Below are positions 17,689 through 27,048 of a stretch of DNA of 56,914 nt, piece by piece. Source of the stretch: Fidelibacterota bacterium (GTDB lineage Bacteria; Fidelibacterota; Marinisomatia; SCGC-AAA003-L08; TS1B11); the NCBI GenBank assembly GCA_020354025.1, contig CP070638.1:906960-963873 (forward strand), in the 5' to 3' direction. Both the position numbers and the translations under genes were made by a program. The notes under the pieces are model-generated. The model was not told the DNA's origin, did not search any database, and worked only from the letters and a program-made list of their open reading frames with translations. Each line of letters starts with the position of its first letter. The first letter of the stretch is position 1.

Positions 17689-18076
17689 TTAGGCCCTCTT
17701 TCGCTATATTCCAAAATCCGGGCACCAGGGTGGGATTGATAATGACCTGCCAACTCCCGGGAATTCCATCAGAGCCTTCCGCCCGGCGCTGTACAGTTTC
17801 CGCCACCTGTGTAAATCGAACATCACAGCTGGGTAGAAAATTATGCATTCAATCTGGTGCAACAGACTTTAATATAAGCACGATGAGTCCTGATTGCACG
17901 GACGCAAGTGCAGTGAGTGAACCGGGCTTGAACTCTTCAGAATTTCCCATGGTAAAATTCCGTTGATATTCAAGGATTCCCTTAGCTACTTTTCAACAAT
18001 CTAACGAATTCAGTTGAATGGCCAATTCGAATAAACATAAGCCAGGCAACGACCCTTCGCTGAAGATGGGAGTAGG
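17689..18076. promoter_or_regulatory. Divergent intergenic region between sugar operon and acyP
   Basis: This gap of about 390 nt must carry the promoters of both the leftward sugar operon and rightward acyP. Two small inverted repeats are visible: TGCAC/GTGCA (17895-17899 and 17908-17912) and GAATTT/AAATTC around a CCATGG centre (17940-17945 and 17955-17960). Either could be an operator. I could not identify convincing -35/-10 pairs. I see no coding sequence here. Confidence 0.4.
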
Positions 18077-18349
18077 ATGAAGAAAGTACGAGTTATAGCT
18101 ACCGGGAGGGTTCAGGGAGTATGGTTCAGAGCAGCTACCCGTGATAAGGCGATACAATTAGGCGTCAACGGGTATGTCCGGAATCTGGCTAATGGTAACG
18201 TTGAATTCGTCGCCGAGGGTGACGATTCTGAAGTGGACCAGCTCCTTCAATGGGCCTGGCATGGACCGCCGCTGGCGCGGGTCGATGATGTCAAGGTCGA
18301 AATTCTACCATATGATAATGAATATACTGACTTCAGAGTCGGATACTGA
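18077..18349 (+). CDS. acyP: Acylphosphatase
   Basis: A 90-residue enzyme of exactly the family size. It hydrolyses acyl phosphates such as acetyl phosphate or carbamoyl phosphate in the cytoplasm. The phosphate loop GRVQGVWFRA contains catalytic Arg18, and GYVRNLANG carries Asn36, the second catalytic residue. GGGAGTAGG lies just upstream of the ATG. It stands alone, divergent from the sugar operon and about 660 nt before efp. Confidence 0.93.
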   Translation: MKKVRVIATGRVQGVWFRAATRDKAIQLGVNGYVRNLANGNVEFVAEGDDSEVDQLLQWAWHGPPLARVDDVKVEILPYDNEYTDFRVGY

Positions 18350-19014
18350 TCCTTACTAACTGAGTTTCCTCTAAATTCAAGACAGTATCTGAACAAATAT
18401 TGGATGTCTGGAATTCCAGGAGAATAATCGAATCAACTCCCTTTTTGGCATTATTCTATCAAGCGTAGCCATTTAGATAACATCTTTTGGTCGTGCTTCG
18501 AGAACTATAGCACAACAACTCATCATACTCGATAATACCTTACTCCCTAAGAACCACCTTAAGGTTCTCGAAGAGGATTCCCTATCTGCCTCATGTTCAT
18601 TCAGGAGCTTGCCCTGCCCGTTATGGAAAGCACATCTTCAGTTACCAGTGGGTGTATCTATATTTTTAATAACTGGTTATTCTTTCGATTGAAAAATTTG
18701 CGTATTAATCCCTGACCATTACCAGGAGTTTCCCACGGAGAACTCAGGTGAAATAAAGGAACTCCCCAGGGAAAGTCTCTTGCGATAGAAGATTGGTATG
18801 TACCATTACTTATGCGTCCTCGACCACAAAGCCGCTGAAATGATTTTTACAAAACCCAGGAACCTTCAGTCAATCCATGACTTCGGTTGTGGGCAGGTCT
18901 CAAACGACTGGTTCTCCGGGGAGAGCTTCCTGAGAACCCTTTCTTGATTGCCCAGGGGGAGCGGGATTAAATTGACCTGCTTTCTGTAATAATACTTTAG
19001 CAGTCGGGGTATAG
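18350..19014. other. Long non-coding gap before efp
   Basis: No plausible gene is present in about 665 nt. Two small hairpins can be drawn: AGAACC/GGTTCT (18550-18555 and 18563-18568) and GGTTCTC/GAGAACC (18910-18916 and 18932-18938). Neither has a T-run. The second lies about 80 nt before efp and could be part of its leader. No tRNA cloverleaf was recognised. Confidence 0.4.
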
Positions 19015-19578
19015 GTGGCGACTACAGCAGATTTTCGCAACAGTATGGTTATTGAACACAAGGGTGGCCTTTGGAAGATCGTGGAGTTCCTTCACGTAAA
19101 GCCGGGGAAAGGACCTGCCTTTGTGCGAACCAAGCTGAAAAATATCCGCACCAGCCAGGTTGTTGATGAGACCTTTCGTGCTGGGGAGAAAGTAACGGAG
19201 ATACGGGTTGAGGCCCGCAACCTCACTTACCAGTACAATGATGGTCAGCACTACTACTTCATGGACAATGATACTTATGAACAGCTGGCCCTTACCACGG
19301 ATCAGGTGGGGAGCGTCACCGATTTTCTGACCGATAACCTGGAAGTCACGGTCGCCTTCCATGAGAACGATCCGGTAGAGGTTCGCATTCCCCAGCATAT
19401 GAATCTGAAAGTAATGGAGACCGAACCTGGAGTAAGGGGAGATACCGCCACCGGCGGAAGTAAACCCGCTGCCCTGGAGACCGGAGTGGTAGTGCAGGTG
19501 CCGCTCTTTATTGAAAAGGGTGAAACTATCCGCATCGACACCAGGGAGCGGCGTTATATTGAGCGTGTAAAGAAGTAA
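19015..19578 (+). CDS. efp: Translation elongation factor P
   Basis: A 187-residue EF-P with the three-domain family length. It starts at GTG, with GGGG about 6 nt upstream. The loop PGKGPAF carries Lys32, which aligns with the lysine that is modified in E. coli EF-P. The C-terminus (KGETIRIDTRERRYIERVKK) has the conserved domain III signature. EF-P relieves ribosome stalling at polyproline stretches. It heads a run of genes with accB and accC, the common bacterial order. No lysine-modifying enzyme gene is visible in the window. Confidence 0.95.
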   Translation: MATTADFRNSMVIEHKGGLWKIVEFLHVKPGKGPAFVRTKLKNIRTSQVVDETFRAGEKVTEIRVEARNLTYQYNDGQHYYFMDNDTYEQLALTTDQVGSVTDFLTDNLEVTVAFHENDPVEVRIPQHMNLKVMETEPGVRGDTATGGSKPAALETGVVVQVPLFIEKGETIRIDTRERRYIERVKK

Positions 19579-19614
19579 TTTTTCGAACAAACTGATGACC
19601 AACTAGAGGGGGTC

Positions 19615-20103
19615 ATGCTCAAGGGTAAACTGAAAGAAATTATTGCTATCGTCGAAGAGAGCAACGTCCACGAAGTGGAGGTTTCTACCTGGTGGGGACG
19701 TAAGATCCGAGTTACAAAGGACTCGTCCGACCCGGCAAAGGATTCTCCCAATGTCTCGGTTCATACCGAACCACAGGTTTCCACCGATAGCATCAGCGAT
19801 GATCAGCTGGTTAAGGCTACCACCGGAGTAGATATATCTATGCCGGTGAAGGATACCTCCAAGCACCAAAAAATCCATGCGCCGATTGTCGGCACCTTCT
19901 ACCGGGCGCCTTCGCCTGAGTCGTCTCCTTATATTAATGTAGGAGATAAAATTTCCGTCGGCCAGACGATTTGCATCATTGAAGCCATGAAGATCATGAA
20001 CGAGATCGAAAGCGACGTTGATGGCACGGTGGTGGATATCCTGGTGGAAAATGCCTCCCCAGTGGAGTTCAACCAGCCCCTCGTGGTCGTGGATCCAGGC
20101 TAA
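19615..20103 (+). CDS. accB: Biotin carboxyl carrier protein of acetyl-CoA carboxylase
   Basis: 162 residues: a charged N-terminal region (residues 1-30), a low-complexity linker, and a C-terminal biotinyl domain with the EAMKIM motif. Lys126 is the expected biotin attachment site. The ATG follows AGAGGGGGTC. It shuttles carboxylate between biotin carboxylase (next gene, 75 nt downstream) and a carboxyltransferase that is not encoded here. The efp-accB-accC order is common in bacteria. Confidence 0.93.
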   Translation: MLKGKLKEIIAIVEESNVHEVEVSTWWGRKIRVTKDSSDPAKDSPNVSVHTEPQVSTDSISDDQLVKATTGVDISMPVKDTSKHQKIHAPIVGTFYRAPSPESSPYINVGDKISVGQTICIIEAMKIMNEIESDVDGTVVDILVENASPVEFNQPLVVVDPG

Positions 20104-20178
20104 ATTTAGTGCAGACAGCATTGACCGTCCTATTGTCTGACCTACCGACTGTCCTGATACTGCCCGGGGAACCGGAAC

Positions 20179-21540
20179 ATGTTTGAGAAAATACTAATTG
20201 CTAACCGGGGGGAGATTGCCCTGCGGATCATTCGGGCTTGTCATGAACTGGGTATCTCCACCGTGGCGGTTTATTCCACCGCTGATGAGCTGGCGCTGCA
20301 TGTGCGGTTTGCAACCGAAGCCGTGTGCATCGGTCCACCTGAGGGCAGTAGAAGTTACCTCCATATCCCTGCGATTATCTCCGCTGCGGAGCTAACCAAT
20401 GCTGATGCTATCCATCCTGGGTACGGATTTCTGGCGGAAAATGCCGAGTTTGCCACCATCTGCGAAGATCACGGCATAACCTTTATCGGACCTAAAGCCG
20501 ATACCATTCGACTGATGGGCAACAAATCGGAGGCCAGAAAGACGATGATAAAAGCCGGGGTCCCTGTTACACCCGGTTCCCGGGATGTCATTCATAACGT
20601 GCAGGAGGTCGTTCAGGAAGCTGAGGAGTTGGGATATCCGGTGATGGTAAAGGCCTCGGCAGGTGGCGGTGGTCGGGGAATGCGACTGGTAGAAAGTCCG
20701 GAGCTGCTTCCGGAGGCCTTTATCCAAGCCCAGCATGAGGCCCGGAACGCTTTCGGAAACGGCGACCTGTATCTTGAAAAATTTATCACTGAGCCCCGCC
20801 ATATTGAAGTACAGATAATGGGTGATCCAAGTGGCAAGGCCGTGGCCTTGGGCGAAAGGGAATGTTCCATTCAGCGGCGGCACCAGAAGCTGATAGAGGA
20901 ATCCCCCTCACCAGCGGTGAACGGGCCTCTGAGGGAGAAGATCTGCAAGGCCGCGGTTCGGGCCGCTGAAAAAGTAAAATATCTCGGCGCCGGTACGGTG
21001 GAGTTTCTGCTGGATGGTGAGAACGACTTCTACTTCATGGAAATGAACACTCGCATTCAGGTCGAGCACCCGGTGACCGAGATGGTCTACGGGACCGATC
21101 TGCTTAAGACCCAGCTTGGTGTCCATGCGGGAATTCCAATGCCGGACTGGGTAAGGAAGGCCAGTTTGCGGGGGCACGCAATCGAGTGCCGCATCAATGC
21201 CGAAGATCCCAGTCACGATTTCCGACCTTCGCCGGGATTAATCACCAGCTTCCACGTCCCTGGTGGTATGGGAGTACGGGTCGACACCGCTGCTTATGCC
21301 GGATACCATGTGCAGCCCTACTACGATTCCATGATTGCCAAGCTGATCGTTCATAGCAACTCTCGGGACTCGGCTATTAACCGGATGCAACAGGCCTTGG
21401 AGGAATTCGTCATTGAGGGCATCCCCACTACCATTCCCTTTCATCAGCAGGTACTTGCGGATCCCGATTTCCGCCGGGGCGAGTTTACCACATCCTTCCT
21501 CGAAACATTTCAGTATCAACCGATTGAGGAATCCGAATGA
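20179..21540 (+). CDS. accC: Biotin carboxylase
   Basis: A 453-residue ATP-grasp enzyme that carboxylates biotin on AccB with bicarbonate and ATP, the first step of malonyl-CoA formation. Visible motifs are the N-terminal [27 protein letters not shown], the glycine loop [12 protein letters not shown] at about 162-173, and the active-site [13 protein letters not shown]. The size equals that of E. coli AccC (449). The stop overlaps the gcvH start as ATGA, linking fatty-acid and glycine genes in one transcript. Confidence 0.95.
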   Translation: MFEKILIANRGEIALRIIRACHELGISTVAVYSTADELALHVRFATEAVCIGPPEGSRSYLHIPAIISAAELTNADAIHPGYGFLAENAEFATICEDHGITFIGPKADTIRLMGNKSEARKTMIKAGVPVTPGSRDVIHNVQEVVQEAEELGYPVMVKASAGGGGRGMRLVESPELLPEAFIQAQHEARNAFGNGDLYLEKFITEPRHIEVQIMGDPSGKAVALGERECSIQRRHQKLIEESPSPAVNGPLREKICKAAVRAAEKVKYLGAGTVEFLLDGENDFYFMEMNTRIQVEHPVTEMVYGTDLLKTQLGVHAGIPMPDWVRKASLRGHAIECRINAEDPSHDFRPSPGLITSFHVPGGMGVRVDTAAYAGYHVQPYYDSMIAKLIVHSNSRDSAINRMQQALEEFVIEGIPTTIPFHQQVLADPDFRRGEFTTSFLETFQYQPIEESE

Positions 21541-21911
21541 ATATTCCTGAAGATCTGTTTTATACCAAGGATCACGAGTGGGTTCGACTGGAAGACGATA
21601 CGGCTACCGTTGGCATTACTGACTTTGCCCAGGGAGAATTGGGCGATATTATATTTCTGGAGTTTCCCGACGTTGGAGATGCTTTCAACCAGGGAGAAGC
21701 CTTCGGTACGGTGGAAGCTGTTAAAACCGTGGCTGATCTGTTCATGCCCATTTCCGGAGAGGTCATCGTCGTCAATACCGATCTGGAAGAGGCACCGGAG
21801 AAGGTAAACAGCGATGCCTACGGCGAAGGCTGGATGGTGAAGGTCAAGCTTTCCAATCCCGCCGAGAAGGAGCATCTCCTTAACGCCGTTGCTTATAAGG
21901 ACCTTATTTAG
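21537..21911 (+). CDS. gcvH: Glycine cleavage system H protein
   Basis: A 124-residue lipoyl carrier protein with DHEWVRLE near the N-terminus and the lipoylation segment [12 protein letters not shown] (Lys63). It shuttles the aminomethyl group between the P, T and L proteins of glycine cleavage. Its ATG overlaps the accC stop, and its TAG overlaps the GTG of gcvPA, so it is tightly coupled to both. GcvT is not in the window. Confidence 0.95.
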   Translation: MNIPEDLFYTKDHEWVRLEDDTATVGITDFAQGELGDIIFLEFPDVGDAFNQGEAFGTVEAVKTVADLFMPISGEVIVVNTDLEEAPEKVNSDAYGEGWMVKVKLSNPAEKEHLLNAVAYKDLI

Positions 21912-23251
21912 TGACTCAGACGCACCCTTATATCCCGGCTACCGAAACCGAGGAACAGGAAATGCTCAAGGCTATCGGTGTCCAGTCTTTTGAGGAGCTC
22001 ATCAAGATCATTCCCGCAGAGCTGCGAGCGAACGGGGAGCTCGGTTTGGATCCAAGCCTGTCTGAGATGGAGGTATCCAGCGGATTTAATAGCCTGGGAA
22101 GCATGAACCGCCCTGCCGCCAACGGGATCTGTTTCTTGGGCGGTGGGGCTTACGACCACTATACTCCTGAGACAGCTAAGGCTATCGTCCAACGCTCGGA
22201 ATTCTATACTGCCTATACCCCCTACCAGGCGGAGGTAAGCCAGGGGACTTTGCAGGTGATGTACGAGTTTCAGAGCCTGGTGTGCGAGCTCAGCGGTCTG
22301 GATGTAGCTAACGCCAGCTTGTACGATGGTGCCTCGGCTGCGGCGGAGGCGTGTCTCCTTGCCCTCAGCGCTAGCGATTGCGAGAAGATTCTTCTGCCGG
22401 AGACTCTATGCCCCCGTACTAGGGCTGTGATCGAGACCTACCTTCAGAACCGGTCTGCTGAGGTTGTATCCGTTGCTAGCCGTGACGGCCGGATCGACCT
22501 GGATAACCTGGCGGCCGAATCAACAGAGGCCGCTGGAGTAGTGATCCAGTCTCCCAACTATCTGGGCTTGCTGGAGGACTGGGCTGCTGCCCGACGGGTA
22601 CTGACAAATAACGACACGCTCCTTATCGCCGCCGCCGATCCTCTTACACTGGGCCTCTTGGAAAGTCCGGGTGCCGCTGGAGCTGATGTGTATGTTGGTG
22701 AAGGGCAAACCTTGGGCATTCCTCTCTCCTATGGCGGCCCATACCTGGGATTAATGGCAACCAGAGAAAAGTATATCCGACGGCTTCCGGGACGCATCGC
22801 CGGTCGTACCGTTGACCGGCAGGGCCATCCGGGATTCGTCATGGTGCTACGTACACGAGAGCAGGATATTCGCCGGGAAAAAGCTACCTCCAATATCTGT
22901 ACGAATCAGGGACTCATGGCCCTCTGGGCGACAGTCTATTTGTCAATGCTAGGCAGGGAAGGCCTACAGCGGCTGGCAAGGTTGTGCTTTGACAAGAGCC
23001 AGTATCTAGGACAGGCCATCGCCGGGCTCCAGGGTTTTGAGTTGCCCTTCGGCTTCGGCTATGTAAAAGAATTTGTGGTCCGAACACCCATCCCAGCACG
23101 GGACCTGTGTAGCAGGGCTGAAAAAGAGGATCTTTTCATGGGCACTGTTGCCTGGCAAGGGGAAGAGCTGCTACGGCTGGCCGTAACTGAAAAACGGACC
23201 AAGGCGGAAATGGACCACCTTGTAGATTTCTTGGGGAAGGCGACTTCGTGA
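21911..23251 (+). CDS. gcvPA: Glycine dehydrogenase (decarboxylating) subunit 1
   Basis: A 446-residue N-terminal half of the two-subunit P protein. Motifs include FLGGGAYDHYTP, the YTPYQAEVSQGTLQ segment, LYDGASAAAEA and TSNICTNQGLMAL, all typical of GcvPA. It starts at GTG, which overlaps the gcvH stop by one base. The partner GcvPB, which binds the pyridoxal phosphate lysine, normally follows directly but does not here: GGGP synthase does. GcvPB must be elsewhere if the system works. Confidence 0.93.
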   Translation: MTQTHPYIPATETEEQEMLKAIGVQSFEELIKIIPAELRANGELGLDPSLSEMEVSSGFNSLGSMNRPAANGICFLGGGAYDHYTPETAKAIVQRSEFYTAYTPYQAEVSQGTLQVMYEFQSLVCELSGLDVANASLYDGASAAAEACLLALSASDCEKILLPETLCPRTRAVIETYLQNRSAEVVSVASRDGRIDLDNLAAESTEAAGVVIQSPNYLGLLEDWAAARRVLTNNDTLLIAAADPLTLGLLESPGAAGADVYVGEGQTLGIPLSYGGPYLGLMATREKYIRRLPGRIAGRTVDRQGHPGFVMVLRTREQDIRREKATSNICTNQGLMALWATVYLSMLGREGLQRLARLCFDKSQYLGQAIAGLQGFELPFGFGYVKEFVVRTPIPARDLCSRAEKEDLFMGTVAWQGEELLRLAVTEKRTKAEMDHLVDFLGKATS

Positions 23252-24006
23252 GTGTCCTCCAATCACTGCTGGAGCGGCTTTCGATCCAGAAGGGTAACTA
23301 CCTCGTGCTCATCGATCCCGACCGCAAGAACGACGGCCGTCTGGATGACCTGGTGGCAGCCGTGAACGAGTCGGGTGCTGATGCTATCCTGGTTGGCGGC
23401 AGCCTGATCATGGACGGCGGCTTTGAGAAGCGGGTGGGAATTATCAAGGCGGCCTCCAGGGTGCCTGTAATCCTGTTCCCCGGCGCTTCCAATCAGCTCA
23501 CGGGGCAGGTGGATGCAGTGCTGTTCATGTCCCTGCTCAGCGGGCGGAATCCCCAGTACCTGATTGGTGAGCAGGTGCAGGCTGCACCGGTGGTGAAATA
23601 CCTGGGATTGGAGGTAATACCGACTGGCTACCTCCTTATGGCGGGGGGTAGTCCTACGGCAGTGGAATTCATGAGCAGCAGCCAACCGCTGCCCATGGAC
23701 AAGCCCGATATCGTTCTGGCCCATGCTCTGGCGGCCCAATTTCTGGGCATGTCCCTTATCTACTTGGAGGCTGGCAGTGGCGCCCTACGGTCTGTCCCTG
23801 AAGAGACAATCCGCTACATTGCTGGGGAGCTGGACATCCCCCTGGTCGTGGGCGGTGGTATCCGCGAACCTGCCGAGGCGGCCGGGAAAGTCAGGGCGGG
23901 TGCCCGGTTCGTAGTTACCAGCACCGTTCTTGAAAAAGAGAGTCGTCTATCCACCCGAGGCCTGGATACCATGCGGGCTTTCGCCTCAGCGATCCACGAA
24001 GGCTGA
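23248..24006 (+). CDS. Geranylgeranylglyceryl-phosphate synthase family protein (PcrB/GGGPS)
   Basis: A 252-residue TIM barrel of the GGGPS/PcrB family. It shows LVLIDPDRKNDG near residue 20, YLEAGSGA near residue 173 and the phosphate-binding VVGGGIREPAEAA near residue 193. The long form and YLEAGSGA fit the group II GGGPS enzymes found in archaea and in some FCB bacteria, which join sn-glycerol 1-phosphate to a polyprenyl diphosphate to begin archaeal-type ether lipid synthesis. The chain length used here is unknown. It starts at GTG, overlapping the gcvPA stop as GTGA, and its TGA overlaps the next ATG. No digeranylgeranylglyceryl-phosphate synthase or glycerol-1-phosphate dehydrogenase is present in the window. 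Confidence 0.88.
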   Translation: MSVLQSLLERLSIQKGNYLVLIDPDRKNDGRLDDLVAAVNESGADAILVGGSLIMDGGFEKRVGIIKAASRVPVILFPGASNQLTGQVDAVLFMSLLSGRNPQYLIGEQVQAAPVVKYLGLEVIPTGYLLMAGGSPTAVEFMSSSQPLPMDKPDIVLAHALAAQFLGMSLIYLEAGSGALRSVPEETIRYIAGELDIPLVVGGGIREPAEAAGKVRAGARFVVTSTVLEKESRLSTRGLDTMRAFASAIHEG

Positions 24007-24917
24007 TGGCCGTAGAAGCCCTGCCGGGTGAAGAGTACATTCAGGAGTATCTCCTGTACGCCAGGATCGAACGTAACCTCTCACCAGCCACCCTCCAGGC
24101 CTATCACAGCGATTTAACACGTTATCTATACTATCTGAGAGAACACGGTGTCAAAGACCTCAACGAGGTGCGCCAAGGCCAGGTGCGAGGGTATACCCGC
24201 TGCCTGAACTCCTTGTACCTCTCTGCGGCAACCATTCACCGCTCCTTTTCAGCCATCAGAGGTTTCCATCATTTCCTGTTGACGGAAGAACGCGTTGCCA
24301 AAGATCCCTCAGCTTTCCTGGAACCCCCCAAACTGCCCCAGCGCTTGCCCAAAGTGCTGGAAGTACACGAAATCGAAGCTATTCTGGAGGCGGTGGATAC
24401 CGACAAACCGCTGGGAATCCGGGATCGATCTATCATCTCCCTCCTGTATGCCTGCGGTTTGCGGGTATCAGAACTCATAGGGCTGCGGCTCATCAATCTC
24501 ATGCTGGAGGATGAGTTGGTGCGGGTTCTGGGTAAGGGTTCCAGGGAACGGGTAGTTCCCATTGGTCGGAAAGCCATCGACGATCTGGAGAATTATGTTT
24601 ACAGCGTAAGACCTGCGTTAGCCCGGAAAGGGAAAAACGCTGGAGAGGTTTACCTGAGCATCCGCGGTAATCCACTTACCCGCATGAGTGTCTGGAATAT
24701 TTTCAGCCGCTGGTCGGTAAACGCCGACATCCAAAAGGAAATTTCACCACACACCCTGCGGCATAGCTTCGCAACCCACCTGTTGGAAGGAGGCGCCGAC
24801 CTGCGCGCCGTTCAGGAAATGCTGGGCCACGCCGACATCGCCACCACCCAGGTTTACACCCACCTGGATAGGGATTACCTGAAAGAGGTGCATCAAACGT
24901 ATCATCCCAGAGGATAG
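24006..24917 (+). CDS. xerD: Tyrosine recombinase XerC/XerD
   Basis: 303 residues, the size of XerC/XerD. An N-terminal SAM-like core-binding domain (YARIERNLSPATLQAY) precedes the catalytic domain with Arg in ACGLRVSEL, HTLRHSFATHLL (His and Arg), LGHADIATTQVY (His and Tyr nucleophile). These enzymes resolve chromosome dimers at dif. The ATG overlaps the GGGPS stop by one base. It could be either XerC or XerD. Its position in a housekeeping operon argues against a phage or integron integrase. Confidence 0.88.
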   Translation: MAVEALPGEEYIQEYLLYARIERNLSPATLQAYHSDLTRYLYYLREHGVKDLNEVRQGQVRGYTRCLNSLYLSAATIHRSFSAIRGFHHFLLTEERVAKDPSAFLEPPKLPQRLPKVLEVHEIEAILEAVDTDKPLGIRDRSIISLLYACGLRVSELIGLRLINLMLEDELVRVLGKGSRERVVPIGRKAIDDLENYVYSVRPALARKGKNAGEVYLSIRGNPLTRMSVWNIFSRWSVNADIQKEISPHTLRHSFATHLLEGGADLRAVQEMLGHADIATTQVYTHLDRDYLKEVHQTYHPRG

Positions 24918-25014
24918 TGTATCAAGGCTTGAAAAAATGATGGAAACATACAGGCATATTGTGAATATGCTGGGGGAGTGATGAATATCACCGCTTACTG
25001 GAATATGGCATACC

Positions 25015-25665
25015 TTGAGGGCTGTTGTGCTTAACCTGCAGACCCTTATCCTTCTTATCCCGGTCATACTGCTGGCCTTGTCGGTTCATGAATTCTCCCA
25101 TGGATTGGTGGCCTACCGCCTGGGCGATCCCACAGCCAAGTATGCTGGCCGACTCACCCTTAATCCTATCTCGCACCTCGATCCCATCGGCACTATTATG
25201 TTGTTCCTGGTGCACTTCGGCTGGGCCAAGCCAGTGCCGGTGGACCCGCGTTATTTTTCCAATCCCAAGCAGGACATGCTTCGGGTGGCTCTGGCAGGTC
25301 CCGTCTCCAATATGATCCTGGCGTTCATCAGCGGGATGGTTATCCGCGTGATCAAAGTTAATCCCGATCCGTTCATGGGTAGTTATCTAGGAGAAGCATT
25401 CATCGCCATGTTATACCTGAGCCTCCAGATCAATCTGGCATTGGCGGTGTTCAACCTGCTGCCGGTTCCTCCACTGGACGGCTCAAAAGTGCTTTACGGC
25501 CTGCTGCCGCCCCAATATGAGCACATGGCCTATAATCTGGAGCGCTATGGTCCTGGTATCCTGTTCGGCCTGATCCTTTTCGGCATGATCACCGGATTCT
25601 CCATTCTCTGGGCCTTCATTGGTCCCTTTGTTGGCTTCTTCTCAACCCTCTTCGCCGGGGCATGA
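25015..25665 (+). CDS. Site-2 protease family zinc metalloprotease (M50, YwhC-like)
   Basis: A 216-residue integral membrane peptidase with about five membrane segments. The zinc motif HEFSH is at residues 25-29, and the second metal-binding segment NLLPVPPLDGS lies near residue 153. It has no PDZ domain, unlike RseP. TTG (25015) is the likely start; a later ATG would remove the metal motif. Relatives are small membrane-embedded proteases of uncertain substrate. Its TGA overlaps the next ATG as ATGA. It follows xerD after 97 nt. Confidence 0.88.
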   Translation: MRAVVLNLQTLILLIPVILLALSVHEFSHGLVAYRLGDPTAKYAGRLTLNPISHLDPIGTIMLFLVHFGWAKPVPVDPRYFSNPKQDMLRVALAGPVSNMILAFISGMVIRVIKVNPDPFMGSYLGEAFIAMLYLSLQINLALAVFNLLPVPPLDGSKVLYGLLPPQYEHMAYNLERYGPGILFGLILFGMITGFSILWAFIGPFVGFFSTLFAGA

Positions 25666-25844
25666 GGTTCACCTCGGATCCGTCTGACCGGCCTACGCGT
25701 AGTCGAGACGGCCAGCGCCGCGTGGAGTTCCGCCGTCTACGCGATCAACGGTGGAACAAGCTCACTATCTGGCGCTACTTTGCCCTCCTGATCCTGGTTA
25801 TCCTGCTACTTAAATTCCTGTACTCCCTCACAACAAGCCCATGA
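25662..25844 (+). CDS. Small single-span membrane protein, function unknown
   Basis: 60 residues: a basic, Arg-rich N-terminal half (residues 1-34) followed by one hydrophobic segment (about 37-55, YFALLILVILLLKFLYSL). The topology is probably N-in by the positive-inside rule. I do not recognise a family. The gene is credible because both ends overlap neighbours as ATGA (start with the M50 stop, stop with the ftcD start), leaving no free space. It might be an accessory of the M50 protease, but that is inference from position only. Confidence 0.7.
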   Translation: MRFTSDPSDRPTRSRDGQRRVEFRRLRDQRWNKLTIWRYFALLILVILLLKFLYSLTTSP

Positions 25845-27022
25845 TGCAGCTGGTTGAGTGTGTGCCCAACTTCTCAGAAGGGCGGGATCAGGAAGTGATC
25901 CAGTCTATAACAGACGCCATTTCCCGAGTAAGCGGGGTACGACTGCTGCATGTAGACTCCAGCACTGACGCCAATCGTACGGTCGCAACCTTCGTAGGCC
26001 AGCCGGGATCTGTAGGTGAAGCAGCCTTTCAAGCCATCTCCAGGGCAGCAGAGCTGATTGACATGCGTCGTCACCAGGGTGCGCATCCCCGTCTGGGAAC
26101 CACGGATGTCTGCCCCTTCGTGCCACTAGCAGGAGTCTCAGTGGAAAAATGTATCCGGCTAGCCCGGAGAGTGGGAAAGCGTGTCGGCCGGGAACTGGCG
26201 ATTCCGGTCTATTTTTACGGCGCCGCTGCAGATCCTGATCGCTGTCGCCTTGCTGACATTCGTAGGGGGGAATACGAGGGTCTTTCGCAAAAGCTGACCA
26301 CCCCGAAGTGGAAGCCCGACTGTGGGCCGACGGAATTTAAGCCAAGGACAGGTGCTACGATCATCGGCTCCCGCAACCTACTCATCGCCTTTAACGTGAA
26401 CCTGAACACCACAAACCAAGCTCGAGCCAGCGAGATCGCCCTGGCTGTCCGGGAGCGGGGACAGGCCAAGCGTGATGCTGACGGCCGGATCGTTCGGGAT
26501 AGCAGAGGCCGGGCGGTACGCCAATTGGGTGCTCTCAGGGCAACCCGGGCTATGGGATGGTTTATACCGGAGTATAACTGCGCTCAGGTCAGCTTGAATC
26601 TGGAGGACTATCGGCTAACACCACCACATGCAGCCCTGGAGGAAGTACGGCGACAGGCGCGGCTGCGAGGCCTGGAAGTGACTGGCAGCGAACTGGTGGG
26701 TATGGTCCCCCTGGAAGCTATGCTTATGGCCGGACGGTACTATATTGAGGAAGCGGGCAGCTCACTATCGGAGATCGGGATAGCCGATACCAATGTAGCG
26801 TCACCTGCGAGTCCTACGGGAAGCTACCCGGAGGAGGAGCTGGTAGCGACTGCAATCCGGTCCATGGGAATGTCGAAGATAAGGCAATTCAAGCCCGAAG
26901 AGAGTATCATTGAATACCGGCTGCGTCAGGAAGGCAGCCCCTGGGCGGAATCGGTGGATCGGCTGGCGGCCTGTCATGAGGAACCCACCACCGCGGGGGA
27001 AGTAGTAAGTGATTCGTATTGA
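25841..27022 (+). CDS. ftcD: Glutamate formimidoyltransferase
   Basis: 393 residues with the N-terminal LVECVPNFSEGRD motif, MRRHQGAHPRLGTTDVCPF, the YFYGAAA segment and AFNVNLNT. These mark the formiminotransferase domain that transfers the formimino group from N-formimino-glutamate to tetrahydrofolate. The fused cyclodeaminase domain of the bifunctional enzyme is absent, as in many bacteria. No histidine-degradation (hut) gene is nearby, so a role in folate one-carbon metabolism beside glycine cleavage is possible. It starts with ATG overlapping the previous stop. Confidence 0.9.
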   Translation: MMQLVECVPNFSEGRDQEVIQSITDAISRVSGVRLLHVDSSTDANRTVATFVGQPGSVGEAAFQAISRAAELIDMRRHQGAHPRLGTTDVCPFVPLAGVSVEKCIRLARRVGKRVGRELAIPVYFYGAAADPDRCRLADIRRGEYEGLSQKLTTPKWKPDCGPTEFKPRTGATIIGSRNLLIAFNVNLNTTNQARASEIALAVRERGQAKRDADGRIVRDSRGRAVRQLGALRATRAMGWFIPEYNCAQVSLNLEDYRLTPPHAALEEVRRQARLRGLEVTGSELVGMVPLEAMLMAGRYYIEEAGSSLSEIGIADTNVASPASPTGSYPEEELVATAIRSMGMSKIRQFKPEESIIEYRLRQEGSPWAESVDRLAACHEEPTTAGEVVSDSY

Positions 27023-27048
27023 AATGGGGCTTTGGGTGGAAACCTGGT

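Noticed and set aside
18350-19014. A riboswitch or small RNA in the long gap before efp
   Set aside because: Only two short hairpins are visible and no known riboswitch core was recognised.
24006-24917. The tyrosine recombinase as an integron or phage integrase
   Set aside because: Size and motifs fit XerC/XerD, it overlaps a housekeeping gene, and no attachment site or cassette array is nearby.
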